15,731 nt of DNA from UBA6054 sp964522095 (GTDB lineage Bacteria > Planctomycetota > Phycisphaerae > Phycisphaerales > UBA1924): the NCBI GenBank assembly GCA_964522095.1, contig CAZFSO010000051.1, forward strand, positions 1 through 15,731, in the 5' to 3' direction. Shown one piece after another: positions 6,871 to 14,850 of the stretch (positions are counted from its first letter, which is position 1; every line of letters begins with the position of its first letter). Made by a program: the position numbers and the translations under genes. Below the pieces are notes generated by a model, which did not search any database, had not been told where the DNA came from, and saw only the letters and a program-made list of their open reading frames with translations.

Positions 6871-8637
6871 ATGCGCAGCATCTCGGGCATCCCGGTCTCA
6901 TCCGGCGTGGTCATCGGACGCGTCGCGATCATCGACGAGGACCGGCCCCGACGGGTCGTCCGACGCGACATCGACGCGGCAGACGTGCCCGCCGAACTCG
7001 AACGCTTCGAACTGGCCCGACGGGCCGCGGTCGAGGAACTCAACGGCCTCTACCAGGACGCCGCCCGCGAGATGGGCGAGGACGCCGCCAAGATCTTCCT
7101 CTTCCACGTCGGCGCCCTCTCCGACAAGGCACTGCTGACCCCCATCCGCAAGGCGATCGAGGACACCCGCGTCGGCGCGGAGTTCGCCGTTTCCACCGCC
7201 ATCAAGACCCTCTCCGAACGCTTCGCCAACCACCCCGACTCGACCTTCCGCACCAAGGTCTCCGACCTGAGCGACCTGGGCGCCCGCCTGATCCGCCACC
7301 TCACCGGGCGCCCGGGGCCCCGCACGGAGGGCTTCGAGGCCGGCACCGTCGTCGTCGCCCGCGACCTGACGCCCTCGCAGACCGCCGCCTTCGACCGCAG
7401 CCTGGTCATCGCCTTCGCCACCGATTTCGGCGGGCAGACCTCGCACACCGCCATCGTGGCCCGGGCCCTGGGCCTGCCGGCCGTCGTCGGCCTGCGCGAA
7501 CTGACCGAGCACGCCCGCGACGGGCAGACCATTGTGGTGGATTCCGAGCGCGGCGAGGTCGTGCTCGACCCCGACGAGGCCACCGTCGCCGCCGCCGGGC
7601 GGGCCGCCGAACAGGCCAAGCGCTCGCGCATCTCCTTCCACGCCGAGGCGAACCTGCCGGCGGTCACCGCCGACGGCGTGCCCATCGAACTCCTGGGCAA
7701 CATCGAGTTTCCGAGCGAGATCGACGCCGTGCTCAGCGAGGGCGGGGCGGGCGTGGGCCTCTACCGCACCGAGTTCCTCTACCTCACCCGCGACCACGAG
7801 CCGACCGAGGAAGAGCAGGACCGCGAGTACCTCGACTGCGTCCGCCGGCTCAACGGGCGCCCGCTGACGATCCGCACCCTGGACCTGGGGGCCGACAAGT
7901 ACACCCAACTCCGCGCCGAGAACCCCGAGCGCAACCCCTTCCTGGGCCTGCGCTCGATCCGCTACTCCCTGCGCCACTCCGAGGCTTTCCGCCGCCAGTT
8001 GCGGTCGATCCTGCGGGCCAGCGCCCACGGCCCGGTGAAGATCATGTTCCCCCTGGTGACCAATATCGCCGAGTTCCGAAGGGCCAAGTACTTCCTGCAC
8101 GAAGCCATGGAGGACCTGACCGAGGCGGGCGAGGCCTACGACAAGGACGTCGAGGTCGGCATGATGGTCGAAGTGCCCGCCGCGGCCATCATGGCCTCCT
8201 CGTTTGCGCGCGAAGTGGACTTTTTCTCCATCGGAACCAACGACCTGGTGCAGTACACCCTGGCCGTGGACCGAATCAACGAGCAGGTGGCCGGGCTCTA
8301 CACACCCATCCACCCCGCGGTGCTGAAACTGATCCGGGACGTGACCCGGGTGGGGGGAAGGGCCAAGATACCGGTCTCGTGCTGCGGGGAGTCCGCGTCG
8401 GACCCGGAGTTCGCGGCGTTGCTCATCGGGCTCGGCGTGCGTAGCCTCTCCCTGACCGCGTCGGCGATTCCCCGCCTGAAACGGGCGGTCCGAGGCTTGG
8501 ACTCCAAACGCTGCGAGCGCATCGCCAAACGGGCGATGTCGTTCGATTCGGAAACCGAAGCCGCGGCCTACGTCCGCGATCGGGTACGAAAACTTGTTCC
8601 CGGGGTGTTCGACGGACGGTCCGCCGAATCGCCGTAA
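6871..8637 (+). CDS. ptsI: Phosphoenolpyruvate-protein phosphotransferase (PTS Enzyme I)
   Basis: 588 residues (E. coli Enzyme I has 575). It takes phosphate from phosphoenolpyruvate onto its own histidine and passes it to HPr in the cytoplasm. The N-terminus ISGIPVSSGVVIGR is typical. The phosphohistidine is His192 in GGQTSHTAIVAR. PEP-binding arginines sit in GLYRTEFLY (Arg299) and RTLDLGADK (Arg335), metal ligands in MMVEVPAAA (Glu434) and SIGTNDLVQY (Asp458), and the catalytic cysteine in SCCGESA (Cys505). There is no N-terminal GAF domain, so it has PtsI rather than E. coli PtsP architecture, although family models often label such proteins ptsP. GGAGGG (6863-6868) is close to the start. 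No HPr, EIIA or HPr kinase gene is in the window, so it could serve sugar uptake or a regulatory phosphorelay. Confidence 0.93.
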   Translation: MRSISGIPVSSGVVIGRVAIIDEDRPRRVVRRDIDAADVPAELERFELARRAAVEELNGLYQDAAREMGEDAAKIFLFHVGALSDKALLTPIRKAIEDTRVGAEFAVSTAIKTLSERFANHPDSTFRTKVSDLSDLGARLIRHLTGRPGPRTEGFEAGTVVVARDLTPSQTAAFDRSLVIAFATDFGGQTSHTAIVARALGLPAVVGLRELTEHARDGQTIVVDSERGEVVLDPDEATVAAAGRAAEQAKRSRISFHAEANLPAVTADGVPIELLGNIEFPSEIDAVLSEGGAGVGLYRTEFLYLTRDHEPTEEEQDREYLDCVRRLNGRPLTIRTLDLGADKYTQLRAENPERNPFLGLRSIRYSLRHSEAFRRQLRSILRASAHGPVKIMFPLVTNIAEFRRAKYFLHEAMEDLTEAGEAYDKDVEVGMMVEVPAAAIMASSFAREVDFFSIGTNDLVQYTLAVDRINEQVAGLYTPIHPAVLKLIRDVTRVGGRAKIPVSCCGESASDPEFAALLIGLGVRSLSLTASAIPRLKRAVRGLDSKRCERIAKRAMSFDSETEAAAYVRDRVRKLVPGVFDGRSAESP

Positions 8638-8956
8638 GCCCAGCCGCCACAAGCGTCTGGCAGCCACACCGGGCAAAGACCACCGCGCAGCCACCGGCCA
8701 GACGCCGGCAGGCGGGCGGGACAACCGAACAGACCCGCCCGAACTCCTGATCGGCCCCTCTCTGACGAGACGGCGCGAGCCGACCCCAGGCCCGGGCGAG
8801 GTACAGACGGCCCCCGCCGCCGCAGGCTGCCAGCGCAGCGAGCCCCCAGCGTGCAACCCCCGCGCGTACGCCCAGCGACCATCCACCCCCCGGGCGATCC
8901 CGGCGGGGCGCCGCTGTGCCTGAAGGACCGCTGACGCCCCCACCCAAGGCGCCACG
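8638..8956. other. Intergenic gap, probable 5' leader of the RNase E gene
   Basis: 319 bases between the Enzyme I stop and the rne start. Short open frames exist (for example 8594-8923) but have no recognisable protein signature. The clearest structure is an 8-bp stem CGGGCGGG/CCCGCCCG (8713-8720 with 8734-8741) with a 13-base loop and no T-tract. It could end the upstream transcript or be part of a structured leader; RNase E mRNAs are autoregulated through leader hairpins in E. coli, but no such function is shown here. AAGG (8946-8949) is the likely ribosome binding site of rne. I see no clear promoter. Confidence 0.4.
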
Positions 8957-11770
8957 ATGAGCGACAGCCCCACCCCGCCCCCCTCCGACACCCCCACCAC
9001 CGACTTCTACGACCAGCCCGAGCCCGGCGACGCCGAGCAGGCCGCCGAGCGGACCAGCAAGAAGAAGACCGTCAAGAAGGCCGCCAAGAAGGCGGCCAAG
9101 AAGACGGCCACCAAGAAGACCGCCAAGAAGGCCGCGACCAAGAAGTCCGCCAAGAAGTCGACGCGCAAGAAGGCCGCCGCCAAGGCCGACGCGGAAACCA
9201 CCGGCCAGCCCGACGAGACCCCCGCTCCAGAAGCCCCGGCCCCCGAGGCCGCCGCCGAGGCCGCCGCCGAAGCCCAGGCCCCCGCACCCGACGATCGCAA
9301 CGAGCCGGTCGCGGCCGAGCCGGAACCCGAGGGCGAACCCCGGGCCGAGACCGAACCCGGCGCCGACGCCGACGGCCAGGATCCCGACGCCGAGGCGTCC
9401 GAGGGGACGAAGAAGAAGCGCCGGCGCCGGCGCAAGAAGTCCGCGACCCGCGCCGAGACCGACGCCACCGAGCAGGGCGCCGACGAGGATCCCAAGCCCA
9501 AGGCCCCGGCGACCCCCGCGCCCGCCCCGGCCGCTTCGGACGACGAGGACGAGCCCGCGAGCGAGGGCCACCTCGAGATGGTCATCAACTACGTGCCCGG
9601 CGAGGAGTGCCGGGTGGCGATCATCGAGGACGGCCAACTCGAGGAGTTCTTCGCCGAGCCGACCGACCGCGTCTCGCGCGTCGGCAACATCTACGTGGGC
9701 AAGGTCATCAACGTCGAGCCGTCGATCCAGGCCGCCTTCGTCGACTTCGGGTGCGAGGAGAACGGCTTCCTGCACATCTCCGACCTGCACCCCCAGTACT
9801 TCGGCCACGACGACGACGCCACCGAGCGCGTCGGCAAGAAGACCCCGCGCCGCGACCGCCCGCCCATCCAGGACGCGCTCAAGCGCGGCCAGGAGATCAC
9901 CGTCGCCGTCCTCAAGGAGGGCGTGGGCACCAAGGGCCCGACCCTGACCAGTTATCTCTCCATCCCGGGGCGCTTCCTGGTGATGATGCCCGGCATGGAC
10001 AAGGTCGGCATGTCGCGCAAGGAGGAGGACGACGACCGGCGCCGGGCGGCCAAGGAGATCCTCAGCCAACTCGACCTGCCCGAGGGCTTCGGCTTCATCC
10101 TGCGCACCGCCGGCTTTGACCGCACCAAGGCCGAACTGAAGCGCGACCTGGCCTACCTGATGCGCCTGTGGAAGGACATGGAGCGCCGGCGCAAGGGCGG
10201 CAACAAGCCGCGCCCCCTGTACTCCGAGTCCGACCTGCTGCTGCGATCCATCCGCGACCTGATGACCAGCGACATCCGCCGCGTGGTGATCGACTCCGAG
10301 CCCGCCCTCAAGCGTGCCGCCCAGTTCATCAAGATCGCCGCGCCCCGCGCCCAGGCCCGCCTGGCCCACTACGTGGGCGGCGCGCCGATCTTCCACGCCT
10401 TCGGCATCGAGGAGCAGATCGAGGCCATCCACGCCCGCGAGGTGCCCCTGCCATCGGGCGGACGCCTGGTGATCGACCAGACCGAGGCGCTGGTGGCCAT
10501 CGACGTCAACTCGGGCAAGAGCCGCTCGGCCCGCGACGCCGAGACCAACGCCTTCCGCACCAACATGGAGGCCGTCGACGCGATCTGCCGCCAGTTGCGC
10601 CTGCGCGACCTGGGCGGGCTGGTCGTCAACGACCTCATCGACATGCGCTACGCCTCGCACCGCAAGCAGATCGAGCAGCGCTTCCGCGACCGGCTCAAGC
10701 GCGACCGCGCCAAGTCCACCGTCGGCTCGATCTCCGAGTTCGGCCTGCTCGAAATGACCCGCCAGCGCATGCGCGGCTCGATGGAGAGCCAGCACTTCGC
10801 CGACTGCCCCATGTGCCGCGGACGCGGCCTGGTCCAGAAGCCCGACTCCGTCGCCTCCAGCGCCCTGCGCGACCTCGCGGCCATCGTCGACCACGACAAG
10901 GTCAAGCGCGTCGAGATGGTCGTGAACCCCCGCGTGGCCGGCGCGCTGCTCTCCACCCAGCGCACCGCCCTGACCCGCGTCGAACTGCACTCGGGCAAGA
11001 AGGTCGAGGTCCGCGTGTCCGACGCCCTCGCCCTCGACCGCGTCACCTTCTACGCCTACGACCACAACGGCGCCGACCTGACCCTCGAGAAGGTCGCCGG
11101 GCGCAAGCGTCCGGAGCCCAAAGTCGTCGAGTGGGTTGACGGCTCGGCCGACGACTGGGCGGTCGACCCCTCCGACGAGGCCGACGAGACCACCGCGCAG
11201 AAACTCGTCGAGGAGATCGCACGCCTCGCCGACGCCGCCGCACCCAAGGACCACCCGGCCGTCACCGGCGACGCCGACACGGGCGAGAACGGCGAGGGCG
11301 GCAAGAAGAAGCGCCGCCGCCGACGCCGACGCAAGGGCAAGGGCGACGACCACGCCCACGACGATGCCCACGACGACGGAGACGAGAACGCCCCGGAGGT
11401 CCACGCCGAGTCGCGCCCGCCCGAAGCGGACGACCGCCATTCGGACGGGCCCGACGACCACCACGACGAGCACCACGACGACCACGCCGACGGGGAGCAG
11501 GGCGAGGGCGGCAAGAAGAAGCGCCGACGCCGTCGCCGCCGGCGCGGCGGGCGCAAGGACGACGACGCCCAGAACGGCGACGCCACCCCGGAGGCCGCCG
11601 AGGTCGTCGAGGAGGCCTTCGCGCCCGGCGCGGACACCCAGGCCGCCCCGGCCGCGCCCGCTCAAACGCCCGCGGCTCAGGCCGAGCCCAAGCCCAAGCG
11701 CCGCGGCCTGTACTCGGCGGGACGGCGCAAACTCGCGCCCTCCGAGGTCGCCCGGATCTCGCCCGACTGA
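8957..11770 (+). CDS. rne: Ribonuclease E/G family endoribonuclease with long basic and acidic tails
   Basis: 937 residues. The catalytic core (about 205-720) matches the Rne/Rng family, which cuts single-stranded RNA in mRNA decay and rRNA/tRNA processing. It shows an S1 domain (NIYVGKVINVEPSIQAAFVD, 244-263), a 5'-end sensor RTAG (383-386), metal-binding Asp516 (AIDVNSG) and Asp559 (VNDLIDM), and the zinc-link CPMCRGRG (Cys617, Cys620). Before the core lie a Lys/Ala-rich segment (35-76) like histone H1 tails, an Ala/Pro/Glu region and a KKKRRRRRKK patch (152-161). After it come two GEGGKKKR(7-8) patches (about 779-792 and 849-863) flanking a His/Asp-rich segment with ten histidines. The family core is usually about 500 residues, so nearly half is tail, probably disordered and RNA- or protein-binding. 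AAGG lies 7 bases before the ATG. It is the first gene of a tight four-gene block; the next gene starts after 3 bases. Confidence 0.93.
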   Translation: MSDSPTPPPSDTPTTDFYDQPEPGDAEQAAERTSKKKTVKKAAKKAAKKTATKKTAKKAATKKSAKKSTRKKAAAKADAETTGQPDETPAPEAPAPEAAAEAAAEAQAPAPDDRNEPVAAEPEPEGEPRAETEPGADADGQDPDAEASEGTKKKRRRRRKKSATRAETDATEQGADEDPKPKAPATPAPAPAASDDEDEPASEGHLEMVINYVPGEECRVAIIEDGQLEEFFAEPTDRVSRVGNIYVGKVINVEPSIQAAFVDFGCEENGFLHISDLHPQYFGHDDDATERVGKKTPRRDRPPIQDALKRGQEITVAVLKEGVGTKGPTLTSYLSIPGRFLVMMPGMDKVGMSRKEEDDDRRRAAKEILSQLDLPEGFGFILRTAGFDRTKAELKRDLAYLMRLWKDMERRRKGGNKPRPLYSESDLLLRSIRDLMTSDIRRVVIDSEPALKRAAQFIKIAAPRAQARLAHYVGGAPIFHAFGIEEQIEAIHAREVPLPSGGRLVIDQTEALVAIDVNSGKSRSARDAETNAFRTNMEAVDAICRQLRLRDLGGLVVNDLIDMRYASHRKQIEQRFRDRLKRDRAKSTVGSISEFGLLEMTRQRMRGSMESQHFADCPMCRGRGLVQKPDSVASSALRDLAAIVDHDKVKRVEMVVNPRVAGALLSTQRTALTRVELHSGKKVEVRVSDALALDRVTFYAYDHNGADLTLEKVAGRKRPEPKVVEWVDGSADDWAVDPSDEADETTAQKLVEEIARLADAAAPKDHPAVTGDADTGENGEGGKKKRRRRRRRKGKGDDHAHDDAHDDGDENAPEVHAESRPPEADDRHSDGPDDHHDEHHDDHADGEQGEGGKKKRRRRRRRRGGRKDDDAQNGDATPEAAEVVEEAFAPGADTQAAPAAPAQTPAAQAEPKPKRRGLYSAGRRKLAPSEVARISPD
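9059..9184 (+). repeat. Histone-H1-like Lys/Ala-Lys coding repeat in rne
   Basis: AAG-AAG codon pairs alternate with GCC, ACC and TCC codons and encode KKAAKKAAKKTATKKTAKK-type sequence (residues 35-76 of the RNase E). The period is irregular, mostly 4-5 residues. Similar lysine/alanine tails occur in histone H1 and bacterial H1-like proteins. It is a low-complexity part of the coding sequence rather than a mobile repeat. Confidence 0.7.
11282..11557 (+). repeat. Duplicated basic patch around a His/Asp-rich segment in rne
   Basis: The coding sequence for GEGGKKKRRRRRRR occurs twice, with 26 identical bases at 11291-11316 and 11501-11526, exactly 210 bases apart. Between the copies the protein (residues 797-845) is dominated by Asp and His, such as DDHAHDDAHDD and DDHHDEHHDDH. 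The 210-base offset keeps the frame, which fits internal duplication followed by divergence. Confidence 0.75.
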
Positions 11771-11773
11771 GCC

Positions 11774-13030
11774 GTGCCGACCGCCCGCGCCCAACACGCC
11801 CGCCGACGCCAGCCGCGCGATCCGAGCGCCCCGCGCCGCGTGATCGTGCTCGGCTCGGCCGGCTCGATCGGCACGCAGACGCTCGACGCGATCGGGCACC
11901 TCAACCGCCTGCACGACGCGGGACGCTTTCCGCACGCCTTCGAGGTCGTGGGCCTGGCCACCGGCGCCAACGCCGGCGCCATGCTCCGCCAGGCCGCCCG
12001 CTTCGGCGTGCGCGAGGGCGCCCTCGCCTGCACCCGCGCCGAGGCCGACGCCGGCGGCCTGCGCCTGCGCCGAGGCCCGGACGCCGCCGAGCAACTCGTC
12101 CGCGAGGTGCCCTGCGACCTCGTGGTCGGCGCGGTCGTGGGCGTCGCCGGCCTTCGCGGCGTGCTGGCCGCCCTCGACCGGGGGGCGGACGTCGCCTTGG
12201 CCAACAAGGAGACGCTGGTCGCCGCCGGCTCGCTCGTCGTGCCGCTGGCCGAGGCCCGCGGCGCACGCATCCTGCCCGTCGACTCCGAGCACGCCGGCGT
12301 CTGGCAGTGCCTGATGTCCGTCATGGGCGCGGACTACGCCCCGCCCCGCCCCGCGCCGTCGGACGTCGCCCGCGTCGTGCTCACCGCGTCCGGCGGCCCG
12401 TTCCGCGACCGGCCCCTGCGCGAGATGTACTTCGCCACCCCCGAGGCCGCCCTGGCCCACCCCACCTGGGACATGGGCGCCAAGGTCACCATCGACAGCG
12501 CCACCCTGGTCAACAAGGCCCTGGAACTCATCGAGGCCCACTGGCTCTTCGGCCTGGGCGCCGACCGGCTCGACGCGGTGATCCATCCGACCTCCGTCGT
12601 CCACGCGCTCGTCGAGACCGGGGACGGCAGCGTGGTGGCCCAACTCGGCGCGCCCGACATGCGCACCCCCATCATCCGCGCCCTGGCCTTCCCAGACCGC
12701 TGCCCCGAGCCGGCCGCCCGCCTGGACCTGCTGGCCCTGGGCTCGCTGGAGTTCCGCCCCATCGAGGGCCCGTGGCGCGCGGCGATCGACCTGGGCCTGC
12801 ACGCCATCCGCCAGGGCGGCGACGCGGGCGCGGTGTTCAACGCGGCCAACGAGGCCGCGGTCCACGCCTTCCTCGACCACCGCATCCCGTTCGGGCGCAT
12901 CGTCGAGGTCGTCGCCGAGGTCTGCGCCGAGCACCGGCCCGGCCCCGTCCGCACCCTGGCCGACGTCGAACGCGCCGACGCCCGGGCGCGTGCTGAGGCC
13001 GAAAGCCGTATCGGGAGCGCCGAGCCGTGA
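11774..13030 (+). CDS. dxr: 1-deoxy-D-xylulose 5-phosphate reductoisomerase
   Basis: 418 residues. It converts 1-deoxy-D-xylulose 5-phosphate to 2-C-methyl-D-erythritol 4-phosphate with NADPH, the committed step of the MEP isoprenoid pathway. Visible are the NADPH loop GSAGSIGTQTLD (27-38), ANKETLV (143-149), metal ligands Asp170, Glu172 and Glu251 (LPVDSEH and NKALELIE), SGGPFR (206-211), His229 (HPTWDMG), Asn247-Lys248, and HPTSVVHALV with QLGAPDMRTP. All these residues sit exactly 20 positions later than in the E. coli enzyme, so the active site looks complete. The GTG start lies 3 bases after the rne stop and adds an Arg-rich 20-residue lead-in; no independent ribosome binding site is clear, which suggests coupling to rne. 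Its stop overlaps the next start by four bases. In many bacteria dxr sits beside rseP; here it does not. Confidence 0.95.
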   Translation: MPTARAQHARRRQPRDPSAPRRVIVLGSAGSIGTQTLDAIGHLNRLHDAGRFPHAFEVVGLATGANAGAMLRQAARFGVREGALACTRAEADAGGLRLRRGPDAAEQLVREVPCDLVVGAVVGVAGLRGVLAALDRGADVALANKETLVAAGSLVVPLAEARGARILPVDSEHAGVWQCLMSVMGADYAPPRPAPSDVARVVLTASGGPFRDRPLREMYFATPEAALAHPTWDMGAKVTIDSATLVNKALELIEAHWLFGLGADRLDAVIHPTSVVHALVETGDGSVVAQLGAPDMRTPIIRALAFPDRCPEPAARLDLLALGSLEFRPIEGPWRAAIDLGLHAIRQGGDAGAVFNAANEAAVHAFLDHRIPFGRIVEVVAEVCAEHRPGPVRTLADVERADARARAEAESRIGSAEP

Positions 13031-14850
13031 CCCCGCCGCCCCGCCGTCCGAACGCCGGGCGACCCCAGCCCGCCCGCCCGGCCGACGCCCGTGTGGTCGC
13101 CCGCTTCAACGAGGCGGCCGCCCACTACCGCCAGGGCCGCCCCGACCGTGCCTACGACGCCGTGCGCAAAATCCTCGAGAAGCACCCCGCCCACCCCGAG
13201 GCCAACCGGCTCGCCGCCCTCGCCCTGGTCGCGATGAACCAGCCGGAGCGCGCCCGCTACCACGCCGAACGGGCCGTCAAGGCCGACCCCGCCAACGGAC
13301 GCAACCACCTGGCCCTGGGCATGATCCTGATGGCCGCGGGCGACAACGACGCCGGCGCCGCGGCCTACGAGCAGGCCCTTGAACTGCTCCCCGACGACCC
13401 CGAGGCCCTGGCCGGCCTGGGCTCGGCCCGGGCGGCGCAGGGGCGCGTCGACGAGGCCGAGGAACTGCTGAACCGCGCCCTGAGCGTGCGCCCGGGCTGG
13501 CCCGAGGGTCAGGTCGCACTGGCCAACGTCTACACCAACACCGCCCGCCCGCACGAGGCGGTGCGCCTGCTGCGGGCCGTGCTCGACGCGCACCCGGCCA
13601 TGCTGCCCGTCGCCGACCAGTTGGCGCTCGCCTCGTCCTACGACGGCCAACTCTCGCCCGAGGAAGCCTTCGCCTGCCACCGCGCCTTCGGCCGCATCGC
13701 CGAATCGACGGCCCGCCCCGTCGGCCCCCACGCCAACACGCCCGAGCCCAACCGGCGCATCCGGCTGGCCTACCTCTCCGCGGAACTGCGCAACCACTCC
13801 AACTCGTTCTTCCTGCGCCCGCTGCTCGAACACCGCGACCGCGAGCGTTTCGAGGTCGTGATGTACCACACCTCGCGCTCCGAGGACGCCGTCACGGCCG
13901 AACTCAAGCGCCTCAGCGACCGCTGGGTGGCCTGCGAAGGCGACGCGCCAATCGACCTGGCCCGGCGCATCCACGCCGACCGGGTCGACGTGCTCGTCGA
14001 ACTGACGGGCCACTTCGCGCGCAACCGCCTGCTGACCGTGGCCGCACGCCCCGCCCCGGTGCAGGTGACCTACCTCGGCTACGGCAACACCACGGGCCTC
14101 GCGACGCTGGACGCCCGCATCGTCGACCACCACACCGACCCCGCGCCCGGGTTCGACGCCCTGGCTTCCGAGCCGCTCGTGCGCCTGGACCGCTGCTTCC
14201 TGACCTTCCGCCCCGACGACGACGCCCCCGAACCGGGCGAGCCCGAGCCCGGGAGGCCGTTCACCTTCGGGTCGTTCAACGACGTCAAGAAACTCACGCC
14301 CGGCATCATCGCCCTTTGGGCGCGCCTGCTCGAGCGCTGCCCGGACGCGCGCCTGCTGCTCAAGACGGCCGCCCTCGGCCACGAGCCCGTGCGCCGCATC
14401 ATCGCCGAGCGCTTCGCCGCAGCGGGCGTGGCGCCGGACCGCGTCCGCCTGGCCGGCCGGATCGACTCCGACCGCGGCCACCTCGCGCTCTACGACGAGA
14501 TGGACGCCGCCCTGGACACCTTCCCCTACGCCGGGACCACCACCACCTGCCAGGCGCTCTGGCAGGGCGTGCCCGTCGTCACGCTCGCCGGGCGCACCCA
14601 CGCGGGGCGCGTCGGCGTCTCGCTGCTGCACGCGACGGGCGCTCCCGAATGGATCGCGCCCGACGAGGACGCGTATCTGGACCTCGCGGCGGGGCTGTGC
14701 GCGAAAGGCCCCCGGCCCCGCGCCGAGCGTCTGGCGCTGCGCGAGCGGGTCCGCGGTTCCGAACTGCTCGACCACGCCGACCACGCCCTGGCGGTCGAGG
14801 CGGTCTATGACCGCCTGTGGCGCGACTGGTGCGCCCGGGGGGCCCGATGA
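13027..14850 (+). CDS. TPR-repeat O-GlcNAc transferase-like glycosyltransferase (GT41/SPINDLY type)
   Basis: 607 residues, cytoplasmic by lack of a signal or membrane segment. Residues about 20-200 are tetratricopeptide repeats (for example GDNDAGAAAYEQALELLPDD and GRVDEAEELLNRALSVRPGW), a protein-binding solenoid. Residues about 240-600 match the catalytic half of OGT/SPINDLY enzymes: RIRLAYLSAELRNHSNSFF with His257 at the place of the human OGT active-site His, RPAPVQVTYLGYGNTTG (341-357), FGSFNDVKKLTP with the UDP-contacting Lys at 421 or 422, and DTFPYAGTTTTCQALWQGVP (497-516). Such enzymes move a sugar from a nucleotide sugar, usually to Ser/Thr of proteins; sugar and acceptor are not visible here. 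GTG at 13027 overlaps the dxr stop in GTGA, with GGGAG (13013-13017) as ribosome binding site 9 bases before. It overlaps the sulfotransferase by four bases. Confidence 0.88.
   Translation: MTPPPRRPNAGRPQPARPADARVVARFNEAAAHYRQGRPDRAYDAVRKILEKHPAHPEANRLAALALVAMNQPERARYHAERAVKADPANGRNHLALGMILMAAGDNDAGAAAYEQALELLPDDPEALAGLGSARAAQGRVDEAEELLNRALSVRPGWPEGQVALANVYTNTARPHEAVRLLRAVLDAHPAMLPVADQLALASSYDGQLSPEEAFACHRAFGRIAESTARPVGPHANTPEPNRRIRLAYLSAELRNHSNSFFLRPLLEHRDRERFEVVMYHTSRSEDAVTAELKRLSDRWVACEGDAPIDLARRIHADRVDVLVELTGHFARNRLLTVAARPAPVQVTYLGYGNTTGLATLDARIVDHHTDPAPGFDALASEPLVRLDRCFLTFRPDDDAPEPGEPEPGRPFTFGSFNDVKKLTPGIIALWARLLERCPDARLLLKTAALGHEPVRRIIAERFAAAGVAPDRVRLAGRIDSDRGHLALYDEMDAALDTFPYAGTTTTCQALWQGVPVVTLAGRTHAGRVGVSLLHATGAPEWIAPDEDAYLDLAAGLCAKGPRPRAERLALRERVRGSELLDHADHALAVEAVYDRLWRDWCARGAR

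Noticed and set aside
5685..8444. A 919-residue plus-strand open frame through rho and the Enzyme I gene
   Set aside because: It runs antisense to rho and then out of frame inside the Enzyme I gene. The product is Arg/Pro/Gly-rich without motifs.
8594..8923. A 109-residue open frame in the gap before rne
   Set aside because: It starts inside the Enzyme I gene, is Pro/Arg/Ala-rich with no motif, and has no clear ribosome binding site.
6898..9000. A 700-residue minus-strand open frame opposite the Enzyme I gene and the rne leader
   Set aside because: Shadow reading with biased Gly/Val/Ala composition; the true frame shows the complete Enzyme I active site.
8423..12934. A 1503-residue open frame on the minus strand opposite rne and dxr
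   Set aside because: It is the reverse reading of two genes with clear catalytic motifs. Its product is low-complexity Gly/Val/Ala/Leu-rich and shows no domain. Very high GC at third positions removes stops on the opposite strand.
12334..14784. An 816-residue minus-strand open frame opposite dxr and the glycosyltransferase
   Set aside because: Shadow of two motif-verified genes; no recognisable domain or signal.
14817..14846. Longer GTG start for the sulfotransferase
   Set aside because: The ATG at 14847 gives the common four-base stop/start overlap and begins just before the conserved fold.
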